NCBI GenBank assembly: GCA_041485845.1
Contig: JBGPKH010000250.1
Location: 1-11,448, forward strand
Length of the DNA stretch: 11,448 nt
Direction: 5' to 3'
Origin: OMOG01 sp041485845
Lineage (GTDB): Bacteria; Acidobacteriota; Terriglobia; Bryobacterales; Bryobacteraceae
Position 1 is the first letter of the stretch. Every line of letters begins with the position of its first letter. Under the pieces are notes generated by a model. That model was not told the DNA's origin. It was given only the letters and a program-made list of their open reading frames with translations, and did not search any database. Shown one piece after another: positions 1-6,544 of this stretch. Position numbers and translations under genes: made by a program.

Positions 1-559
1 ACTGGAAGGTGTCGGCGCCCCAGATGAGCTGAATGATCTTCTCTATGCTGAGGATCTTGCCGCGGTTTTCGAGAAACATGTGCAGCAGGCGGAACTCGAG
101 CGCCGTCATTTCCAGAAGCTCTGCGCCGCGCCGCACCTCGCCCCGATCGCAATCCACCTGGATATCCCCAAATGAGTAGACGTTCGACCGCGATGGGCCC
201 GAACGCCGCAGCACCGCTTGCACGCGCAACAGAAGTTCCTTGCGGCTGAAAGGCTTGGTAACGTAGTCATCGGCGCCCAGCGAGAGACCGGCGACACGGT
301 CCTGCTCCTGGCCGCGCGCCGTCAGCAGAATCACCGGCGTCAGATTGCCGGCCTTGCGCATTTCCCGCAAGACCGTGAATCCGTCCTTCCCGGGCAACAT
401 CACGTCCAGCAGCACAAGGTCGAAGCCGCGGCCGCGCGTCTTCTCGACGGCTGTCAATCCATCACTGACGGCCTCGACTTGGTAGCCTTCATCCTCCAGG
501 TCATCCTGCAAGGCGATGGCGATGGTCGGTTCATCTTCGACAACGAGAATGTGATTCAT
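1..559 (-). CDS. OmpR/PhoB-family response regulator (3' end cut by window edge)
   Basis: This is a DNA-binding response regulator, the cytoplasmic output partner of the histidine kinase gene just upstream. Read from the ATG at 559, 186 codons run open to the left edge. Residues 1-118 form the receiver domain: acidic pocket E8/D9 in VVEDE, phospho-acceptor D52 in LLDVMLPG, T80 in LLTARG and K102 in VTKPF. Residues from about 126 start an OmpR/PhoB winged helix, with the hallmark EMTALEFRLLHMFLENRGK and the beginning of the recognition helix at the edge. Family members are about 225-235 residues, so roughly 40-50 C-terminal residues are missing. Its ATG overlaps the kinase stop codon as ATGA, so the two are very probably translationally coupled. 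The genes it controls cannot be inferred from the window. Confidence 0.95.
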   Translation of the reverse strand, partial: MNHILVVEDEPTIAIALQDDLEDEGYQVEAVSDGLTAVEKTRGRGFDLVLLDVMLPGKDGFTVLREMRKAGNLTPVILLTARGQEQDRVAGLSLGADDYVTKPFSRKELLLRVQAVLRRSGPSRSNVYSFGDIQVDCDRGEVRRGAELLEMTALEFRLLHMFLENRGKILSIEKIIQLIWGADTFQ

Positions 560-2412
560 ACGGCTGCCTTCAGAGAAAGATAGAACGTGCTTCCCTGTCC
601 CGGCGCGCTTTCCACGCGGACGCGAGCGCCGTGCGCGTCGGCAATCCGCTTGACCAGCGCCAGTCCGAGGCCCACGCCTTTGGCTGTTCCACCGGAGGTG
701 TTGCTGCCGCGATAGAAGCGGTCAAAGATGCGGCGCTGCTCTTCCGGGGCGATGCCGCGTCCCTGGTCGTGGACCTCGATGGTGACCCATCCGTCTTCGC
801 CGCTCGCCCGCAGGCGGACGGCGGCGCCGGCGGGCGAGTATTTGATGGCGTTGTCGAGCAGATTGAGTACGGCCGAGGAAAGCGCTTCACGATCGCCTTC
901 AATGGCCGGCAGTTCGGCAGGAAGAACGGCCTCTACAGACCGGCGTTGATCGGCGATGCCGGCGAGGCCGCGCAACCACTCTGCCGTATCGATGCGGCCG
1001 AACTGATATTGCTTGTGGCCATCTTCGATACGGGAGAAGTCGAGCACGTTCTCCACGAGACGGGTCAGGCGATCGCTCTCGCGGCAGATCAGCTCGTAGT
1101 ACTGCCGCCGGCGGGCCTCATCATTGGCGGCGCGTCCCGCCAGCAGCATTTCGCCCAACTGGCGGATGCCGGTGAGCGGTGAGCGGAACTCGTGAGAAAC
1201 CGTGGCCGCGAAGTCGGATTGCAACTGCGCCACCTTGAGTTCGCGGCGGACCAGCCGCACCGTAGCGAGGGAGCCGAAGATCAACACTCCGGCCACCAGG
1301 AAGAGAATGGCAAGCAGCAGGCGCCGCCGGCTCTCGTTCGCCCGTCCTGGCGCGCCGGGATCGCGCGGTTCCGACCAGACCGACCCGGGCAATCCGAGCG
1401 CAGCCAGGCTGAGTGCCGGAGCGAGGCGGGCGTCTCGCGGAGGTGCCGCGCCGGTTCGAACCAAGAGATCCCGCGGCATCTCTTTCGCCACCTCCGCCAA
1501 CCAGGTCTGCAATTGGGATTCAAGCGTAATCGTGGCAGCCGCGCGGAGGTGTGATGACGTCGCGATCAATGCGGAGACTGGGCCTTCGGCCAGCCAGCCG
1601 GATTCGCCGTTAAGAATTCGTTCGAGCAGCCGTGACATCGCCTGCCGTTGCCGCTCAGCGGCGAGAGCCTCCGTTGGAATCCTTCCGCCGGCCCACTCGC
1701 GCAATCGCATTTCGTAGAACGCATACGGCGACTTCTCCAGCAGCCACGCGCCAGTGTTGAGATCCCGGTACAGTTGTGCGGATTCTTCCGGCGAGGCCGA
1801 GGCAAGCTCGAAGCGCGCGGCAAACCTCGTGGGCACCACCCCAGGGGCGTCGGGCAGCCTCGCGGCTTGTTTCAAAGCCGCGGTGGACTTCGCGGGCTCG
1901 CCGGCTCGCGAGTAAGCGCGCGCCAGACGCAGGTGGATCCAGCCGCGCCACTGCGCCGGCGCGCGCTGGAGCAGGTCCGCATAGATTGTGACCGCCTGCC
2001 CCACGTTGGTCAACCGCAGTTCCCGAGTCTCTCCTTGCTCCAGTTCCCGCGGCAATGTGGCGGCAGGCGCGCGGCCGTCCGGCAGCCAGGCAAACGCAGA
2101 AGGCGGTGACAGTACGATCTCCGGCGACAGAACCACCGAGACGATTCCATCCAGTCTGGTCACACCCGGTTCTTCTCCCCGGGCCAGAGCGTCCGCGCGG
2201 CTGCGCGCATCCAGAACCCGCCGCTCCAGGAACCCGTAGGCGCCGCGAGCCGCATCTTGCATGCGCTCACGCCAGACCTGCTCCGCCAGTTGCCGGTCGG
2301 AGTCCAGCGCCCGATACGCCAACAAGGCCAGCGCCACCGAGGGCAGAACGATCGTCGCGGCAAACAGCACCGCCACCGGCCGGCCGTCTCGCCATTTGGA
2401 GTGTCCGCGCAC
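556..2412 (-). CDS. Membrane sensor histidine kinase with TPR-like extracytoplasmic domain
   Basis: The gene encodes a 618-residue sensor kinase that should autophosphorylate and pass phosphate to the co-encoded response regulator. TM1 lies at about 11-33. A long extracytoplasmic region (about 34-363) follows, including a TPR-like helical pair around 153-186 (WIHLRLARAYSRAGEPAKS). TM2 is about 364-388. The HisKA domain carries the phospho-acceptor H407 in TVSHEFRSPL. The ATPase domain has the N box (NLLDNAIKYSP, 517-527), G1 (DQGRGI, 549-554), F box (FDRFYRG, 563-569) and G2 (GVGLGLAL, 579-586), so it looks fully active. No HAMP domain is obvious between TM2 and HisKA. The start is a GTG with GGGAG 10 nt upstream; the next upstream ATG is out of frame. 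The signal is unknown, and a TPR-like sensor suggests protein or peptide binding (inference). Confidence 0.95.
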   Translation of the reverse strand: MRGHSKWRDGRPVAVLFAATIVLPSVALALLAYRALDSDRQLAEQVWRERMQDAARGAYGFLERRVLDARSRADALARGEEPGVTRLDGIVSVVLSPEIVLSPPSAFAWLPDGRAPAATLPRELEQGETRELRLTNVGQAVTIYADLLQRAPAQWRGWIHLRLARAYSRAGEPAKSTAALKQAARLPDAPGVVPTRFAARFELASASPEESAQLYRDLNTGAWLLEKSPYAFYEMRLREWAGGRIPTEALAAERQRQAMSRLLERILNGESGWLAEGPVSALIATSSHLRAAATITLESQLQTWLAEVAKEMPRDLLVRTGAAPPRDARLAPALSLAALGLPGSVWSEPRDPGAPGRANESRRRLLLAILFLVAGVLIFGSLATVRLVRRELKVAQLQSDFAATVSHEFRSPLTGIRQLGEMLLAGRAANDEARRRQYYELICRESDRLTRLVENVLDFSRIEDGHKQYQFGRIDTAEWLRGLAGIADQRRSVEAVLPAELPAIEGDREALSSAVLNLLDNAIKYSPAGAAVRLRASGEDGWVTIEVHDQGRGIAPEEQRRIFDRFYRGSNTSGGTAKGVGLGLALVKRIADAHGARVRVESAPGQGSTFYLSLKAAV

Positions 2413-2782
2413 CTGGAGTCAACTCCCGCATCTCATTGTCCTCCAATGACGGAGCCTGGAGCCTTCTTCGCAGTCCAATTCTGTTTCAAGAGTAGTTCAA
2501 GTTGTAACGCTGGTCCATGGAGCCCCGTGGGCTTCCAATCGCCACCAAAGGGCCCGGGAATTAGCCGGGTTTGGAGTTTTTCTCCGATTGCGTTCCGAAA
2601 CTGAGTCCGTCGCGGCGAGCCAATCCCGAAACCCCCGCACTTCGGTCGATTACGTAGAGTCGGGGCGCAACTGTCGCGCTCTCGCGCGTCGAGTCAACGT
2701 CCGAGTGCCGCAATCCGGGACTTGCGGCCCGAGGGTCGCGTCCTTCGTCATGCCGCCTGGGGTAAAATCGGTCAACATCGGT
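2413..2782. other. Divergent intergenic region between histidine kinase and Ser/Thr kinase
   Basis: This 370-bp gap separates the GTG of the minus-strand histidine kinase from the chosen ATG of the plus-strand Ser/Thr kinase. The plus frame of the kinase stays open upstream to 2588, but the 65 extra residues are of mixed, basic composition without any domain. They precede the canonical kinase N terminus, so I treat them as non-coding. A TAAAAT at 2763-2768 may be a -10 box for the Ser/Thr kinase. I found no convincing promoter for the histidine kinase and no convincing hairpin terminator here. Confidence 0.6.
2763..2768 (+). promoter_or_regulatory. Possible -10 element (TAAAAT) for the Ser/Thr kinase gene
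   Basis: TAAAAT ends 14 nt before the ATG at 2783 and is one of the few AT-rich hexamers in this part of the gap. No good -35 lies 16-18 nt upstream; the best available is the poor GTCCTT/TCCTTC around 2740-2746. If this is the -10, the leader would be under about 10 nt, which fits the lack of any Shine-Dalgarno sequence before the ATG. Weak evidence. Confidence 0.3.
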
Positions 2783-5356
2783 ATGCTGCTAAACCCAGGG
2801 AGTCGGCTAGGCCCCTATGAGATCGTCGCGATGATCGGGTCGGGCGGCATGGGAGAGGTCTACAAGGCGCGCGACACTCGCCTGGACCGTACCGTTGCGA
2901 TCAAGATCGCGCATGAGCAGTTCAGCCAGCGGTTCGAGCGGGAAGCGCGCGCCGTGGCCGCGCTGAATCATCCCAACATCTGCACTCTATACGATGTGGG
3001 GCCGAACTACCTGGTAATGGAATACATCGAGGGCGACCGCTTGAAAGGGCCGCTGCCGCTGGAGAAGACCCTCGAGTATGCAGTGCAGATTGCGGGCGCC
3101 CTGGAAGCGGCGCACCGCAAGGGAATCGTCCACCGCGATTTGAAGCCGGCCAATATCCTGGTCACCAAACTGGGCCTCAAGCTGCTGGATTTCTCCATCG
3201 CCAAGGTCGCCGTCGAACAGCCGGAAGGAGATGCCACCGTCACTCTCGCCAACCCTCTCACCACGGAATACAGCATCCTCGGCACGTTGCGGTACATGGC
3301 CCCCGAGCAATTGGAGGGCAAGGCGGCCGATGCCCGCAGCGACATTTTCGCCTGCGGCCTTATGCTTTATGAGATGATTGTCGGCAAACACGCGGTCCAG
3401 GCGGCCAACCAGGCGGGCTTGATTGCCGCCATCCTCAAGGAGGAACCGCCGTCGCTCCCGCGAACCCACCCGTCCACGCCCGCTGCCCTGGACCGCGTAG
3501 TCCGCAAGTGCCTCAGGAAGGACCCGGACGCGCGCTGGCAGACGGCCGCCGACCTGCGCGATGAGCTCGAATGGATCGCGCGCTCCCCACCGGAACTGGC
3601 GCCATCCACTCCGCTGCCCACCCCCAAGGCCCGCGGGTGGATGCTCGCCGCCGCGCTCGCCGCCGCGCTCGCCATCGCGCTCGCCTCACTTTTCGCGTGG
3701 CAGTTTTTTCGCATGAAGGCCCCGCCGGATTGGGCCGGCCTGCGACTCCGTGGACCTGCCGTGGCCTTCTTCCCACGCGTCTCACCCGACGGCCAGTTGG
3801 TCGCCTTCCTGACCATCGTGGACGGTCTGACTCAGCTCGCCGTCATGAAGGCCGACGGCAGTAGTTGGACGTTGTTGACCCAGCAGAAAGGCTTGGGTTA
3901 CATAGCCAATCTCGCCTGGGCGCCCGACGGGTCCACCCTTTACTTCGATCGGTTTTGGGACACCGCACGCGGAGTTTATTCGGTCCCCGCCCTGGGAGGA
4001 GATCCGCGCCTCATCATCGATGATGCCTTCGCTCCTGAAGTGCTCCCGGATCGCAGCCTCATCGTCGCCAAGCCGGTCGAAGGCCAGTATCAGTTGTATC
4101 GCTTCTGGCCGGAGTCGGGTCGTAGCGAAGCGCTTCCGGCCTTCCAGAGCCGCAACGCGCAGTTCCTTTCCATTCGAGCCGTTCCGGATTCCAATGAGAT
4201 TGTTTTCTCCGGCGCCTACAGCACGGCCGCGGACCATTCCGGGCCTCACAAGCTATATGCGCTGGATCTGGTCTCGCATCGGGCCAGACTCCTCGACCGC
4301 CTCCCGTCCAATTGGAGCGAGACTTCCAGGCCTGCGGCGATCGCCGCCGACGGCAAATCGGTCATCACGGTGGCACGCCGGGACGACCTCATTCAAGTAG
4401 TCAAGATTCCGCGCGATGGCACGGGTGTCCCGCAGGTGCTGCTTTCGTTCCCGATCAACATGTTTCCGCAGAGCATCGACGTTGGTCGCGATGGATCGAT
4501 TTACGTGGATTCGGTGGAGCGCCCCAGATTCATCATCCGATTCCCCAGCGCGGGAGGATTTCCGGAGCAGATTGCCGAGCCGGATTTCCACGGTTATGCG
4601 ATGCTTCCCCTGGCCGACGGCAGTTTCCTGTACCCGCTGTCGATTGGGGTAAAGCAGCGCCTGGTCATCGCCCGGCTCGGCGCGCAACCGCGCCCGTTCC
4701 TGCAAACCAACGAAGACAGCGTCGGGCCCATGACGCGCATGGGGAATGGAAATATCCTGTTCCTCCTGGGCCCCCTGGAATCGCGGCGGATCGCCGTCGC
4801 ATCCCTCCGCGAAGGACGCATTTTGCAACGCCTTTCCGTCCCCGCCGGCGGTATTCGAAGCATGGCCGCGTCGCCCGACGGCCGGACGCTGTACTATGCG
4901 TCGGGCGGTGCCGTCTGGTCGGCGGCAACGGAAGGCAACGCCACGCCGCGACGCCTGCTGGATGGCGACGACGTGGCCATCGACCCCGCGGGACGCTACC
5001 TCTACGTCAAACAACTTTCCAAGGACCCCGCGGCCATGGTACGGCTTCCTGCGGGCGGCGGACCGGAAGAGCCACTGCCCTTTGCCGCGGGTCTGCATCT
5101 CACCACGGATACGCTGTCCAGCACCTGCGTGGATGCCCGCGGCCGCATTGTTGTCGAAGTCGCGACACCGGACTCTTTCTTTTACCGCCCGGCGCTGCTG
5201 GACGCCGCTCGGAAATCCCCCACCCCCATCCAGGTCACGTTCGACGGCGACATATGGGGCCCCGTATGGACTCCCGATGGCCGGATCGCGGCCGTAGGCG
5301 CGCGCTTCGAAGGCTCCATCTGGAGATATCGGCAATCTGCGAACGGCGGACACTGA
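2783..5356 (+). CDS. Transmembrane Ser/Thr protein kinase with C-terminal beta-propeller (PD40/TolB-like)
   Basis: This is an 857-residue Hanks-type kinase of the PknB class, phosphorylating unknown proteins in the cytoplasm. The kinase domain is about 11-268: glycine loop IGSGGMGEVYKA (18-29), VAIK lysine K41, probable alpha-C glutamate E54, HRDLKPAN (117-124; catalytic D119), and APE (173-175). The metal-binding DFG reads DFS (136-138), an unusual substitution. A transmembrane helix at about 286-308 is followed by some 545 residues outside the membrane with degenerate PD40/WD40-like blades (SPDG 334, APDG 380, SPDG 697, TPDG 830), forming a probable sensor propeller. The ATG at 2783 was chosen because LGPYEIV follows within nine residues, as usual in acidobacterial members. 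Earlier in-frame ATGs at 2588 and 2750 add unconserved sequence. It converges on the sigma gene, and no partner phosphatase is nearby. Confidence 0.93.
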   Translation: MLLNPGSRLGPYEIVAMIGSGGMGEVYKARDTRLDRTVAIKIAHEQFSQRFEREARAVAALNHPNICTLYDVGPNYLVMEYIEGDRLKGPLPLEKTLEYAVQIAGALEAAHRKGIVHRDLKPANILVTKLGLKLLDFSIAKVAVEQPEGDATVTLANPLTTEYSILGTLRYMAPEQLEGKAADARSDIFACGLMLYEMIVGKHAVQAANQAGLIAAILKEEPPSLPRTHPSTPAALDRVVRKCLRKDPDARWQTAADLRDELEWIARSPPELAPSTPLPTPKARGWMLAAALAAALAIALASLFAWQFFRMKAPPDWAGLRLRGPAVAFFPRVSPDGQLVAFLTIVDGLTQLAVMKADGSSWTLLTQQKGLGYIANLAWAPDGSTLYFDRFWDTARGVYSVPALGGDPRLIIDDAFAPEVLPDRSLIVAKPVEGQYQLYRFWPESGRSEALPAFQSRNAQFLSIRAVPDSNEIVFSGAYSTAADHSGPHKLYALDLVSHRARLLDRLPSNWSETSRPAAIAADGKSVITVARRDDLIQVVKIPRDGTGVPQVLLSFPINMFPQSIDVGRDGSIYVDSVERPRFIIRFPSAGGFPEQIAEPDFHGYAMLPLADGSFLYPLSIGVKQRLVIARLGAQPRPFLQTNEDSVGPMTRMGNGNILFLLGPLESRRIAVASLREGRILQRLSVPAGGIRSMAASPDGRTLYYASGGAVWSAATEGNATPRRLLDGDDVAIDPAGRYLYVKQLSKDPAAMVRLPAGGGPEEPLPFAAGLHLTTDTLSSTCVDARGRIVVEVATPDSFFYRPALLDAARKSPTPIQVTFDGDIWGPVWTPDGRIAAVGARFEGSIWRYRQSANGGH

Positions 5357-5404
5357 GGCCCCGGCAGCAGATGCAGAGGAACGCCGGTAATTCACGCGTT
5401 CCTA

Positions 5405-5598
5405 TCTGCGTTAATCTGCGTTCATCGGCGGCCCATAGTTCTTGTAGCCTGAACATACGCGACGGTGCGTGCTAAGCCGTGTACGTCGTGAGCCGGGTAT
5501 CAGCCGGCGGAAAAGCATTAGGGCCGCAGATCAAGGCAGATGAACGCAGACAAGACAACTGAGTTGTCGGGATTGATCCGCGTGCATCGGCGGCGCAT
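5405..5598. repeat. Decamer-periodic intergenic repeat pair (inverted, plus a third direct copy)
   Basis: The gap between the convergent Ser/Thr kinase and sigma genes (5357-5606) holds related blocks built on a 10-bp period. Block A, 5405-5434, reads TCTGCGTTAA, TCTGCGTTCA, TCGGCGGCCC. Block B, 5521-5550, is its inverted copy; its reverse complement reads TCTGCGTTCA, TCTGCCTTGA, TCTGCGGCCC, matching A at 26 of 30 positions. Block C, 5576-5598, repeats 5414-5436 directly at 20 of 23 positions. Blocks A and B could pair as a long stem around an 86-nt loop, and this could serve both convergent transcripts as a termination or RNA-stability structure (inference). From memory, similar GCAGAT/TCTGCG runs occur in many environmental genomes; I could not check this. 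Confidence 0.75.
5554..5568. repeat. Odd-centred palindrome GACAACT-G-AGTTGTC
   Basis: This is a perfect 7-bp inverted repeat around a single G, between repeat blocks B and C and about 40 bp past the stop of the sigma gene. As RNA it could form a 5-bp stem with a CTGAG loop. It could equally be a dimeric protein site or part of the surrounding repeat unit. No T tract follows on either strand, so it is not a typical intrinsic terminator. Confidence 0.45.
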
Positions 5599-5606
5599 TG
5601 AGACTC

Positions 5607-6365
5607 TTAAAAAGCTTCGACCGAATGGATCCCCTCCGATTGCAGGGTGTCGGCCATTTTTCGGAGGGCCGTCTTGTGTATCTGGGAGATGCGGCTTTCG
5701 TTGACGCCGAGCATGTCGCCGATCTGTTTCATCGTCATGTCGTTGGTGTAGTACAGGAAGACCACCTTCTGGTAGCGCTCCGGCAGCTTGCCGATCGCGC
5801 GCGCCAGCGTGACCTCGAGTTGCCTGCGCTGACACATGCGGTCGGGCTGCGAATCGGGCCGGGCGGCGAAATCCTGCGTACGATCGCGTTCCTGGTCCGC
5901 GCTCACCGTGGTCGAGACCAGCCCGATGGAGCGTAATTCCATCATCATTCGGTGCCAGCGTTCCATGCCGATGCCCATCTCTTCTGCGACTTCGCTTTCG
6001 CTGGGGTTGCGGCCGAGCTTTGCGGCGAGCTCGTGCGTCACCGCGTCCACCTGCTTCTGGCGCTTGCGCAGATCGCGCGAGGCCCAGTCCATCTGGCGCA
6101 GGCTGTCCAGAATGGCCCCCTTGATGCGATGCTTGGCATAGCTGTGGAAGGCCACATTCTTCGACGCATCGAACTTGATTACCGCATCGAACAGGCCGAG
6201 CACTCCGGCATGAATCAGGTCGTCGAGATCCACATGCACCGGGAGGTTTTCGTGAACCCGAATGGCGATCGCCTTGACCAGCGGAAGATGGTCGAGCACG
6301 ATCTGATCGCGAACCTGCTGGGAGATCTTCTGTCGCCGCCGTATCGACACACGCTGCACCCGCAT
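5607..6365 (-). CDS. Sigma-28 family RNA polymerase sigma factor (FliA/WhiG type)
   Basis: This is a 252-residue group 3 alternative sigma factor. Region 2 spans about 20-95, with DLDDLIHAGVLGLFDAVIKF (47-66) for core binding and NVAFHSYAKHRIKGAILDSL (70-89) for -10 recognition. Region 3 (about 98-145) includes the GRNPSESEVAEEMG segment. Region 4 (about 185-238) has the helix-turn-helix MTMKQIGDMLGVNESRISQI that reads the -35. Length and domain order match full FliA/WhiG proteins. The ATG at 6365 has AGAGG 10 nt upstream on the minus strand, and a sigma-70-type promoter lies about 80 nt further. No flagellar, chemotaxis or anti-sigma (FlgM) gene is present here, so I avoid the symbol fliA; it might control motility or another regulon. 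The stop at 5607 abuts the repeat-filled convergent gap. Confidence 0.93.
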   Translation of the reverse strand: MRVQRVSIRRRQKISQQVRDQIVLDHLPLVKAIAIRVHENLPVHVDLDDLIHAGVLGLFDAVIKFDASKNVAFHSYAKHRIKGAILDSLRQMDWASRDLRKRQKQVDAVTHELAAKLGRNPSESEVAEEMGIGMERWHRMMMELRSIGLVSTTVSADQERDRTQDFAARPDSQPDRMCQRRQLEVTLARAIGKLPERYQKVVFLYYTNDMTMKQIGDMLGVNESRISQIHKTALRKMADTLQSEGIHSVEAF

Positions 6366-6449
6366 CGCTTTTCGTCCTCTCTTCGATTTCTTTTGGGGGC
6401 CGGATCGGTTGTTCCGGACAGCGTGAGGGATGCAACTGTATCGCCAGAT

Positions 6450-6478
6450 AGAATAGGTTGGAAATACCTTATTATCAA
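6450..6478 (-). promoter_or_regulatory. Sigma-70-type promoter for the sigma-28 gene
   Basis: On the minus strand, TTGATA (6478-6473, 5 of 6 to consensus) is followed after exactly 17 nt by TATTCT (6455-6450, 4 of 6). Transcription would start near 6443, giving a leader of about 78 nt before the ATG at 6365. It sits in the AT-richest stretch of this neighbourhood. This is the best promoter match in the window, and it implies that the housekeeping sigma factor transcribes the alternative sigma gene. Confidence 0.65.
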
Positions 6479-6497
6479 CTACAAGACAGCCCTAGTC

Positions 6498-6544
6498 GTG
6501 TTCCGAAATGGAACGTGTTTCAGATTGAACCGCGGAGTGTTTCA
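6498..6544. promoter_or_regulatory. Palindrome and direct repeats upstream of the sigma-gene promoter
   Basis: GTTCC-GAAAT-GGAAC (6500-6514) is a 5-bp inverted repeat. GTGTTTCA occurs at 6515-6522 and again at 6537-6544, 22 bp apart (about two helical turns). A third GTGTT begins at 6498. The cluster is 20-70 bp upstream of the -35 box of the sigma gene, a typical activator position, and its far end overlaps the stop codon of the MocR gene. It could instead be a weak hairpin at the end of the MocR transcript, though no T tract follows. Function is inferred only from placement and symmetry. Confidence 0.4.

Noticed and set aside
2588..2782. In-frame upstream extension of the Ser/Thr kinase (65 residues, ATG at 2588)
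   Set aside because: It has no domain or signal peptide, mixed basic composition and a plausible -10 box inside it; the family start motif follows the ATG at 2783.
4253..5395. 380-codon minus-strand open frame antisense to the kinase propeller
   Set aside because: No recognisable motif, atypical composition, and antisense to a well-supported gene in GC-rich DNA.
5492..5508. GCCGG-GTATCAG-CCGGC hairpin as terminator of the kinase gene
   Set aside because: Only a 5-bp stem with a 7-nt loop, 135 bp past the stop, and followed by AAAAGC rather than a T tract; too weak to call.
5518..6435. 305-codon minus-strand frame overlapping the sigma factor and the repeats
   Set aside because: It is a frame-shifted shadow of the sigma gene that runs through intergenic repeats; no domain is visible.
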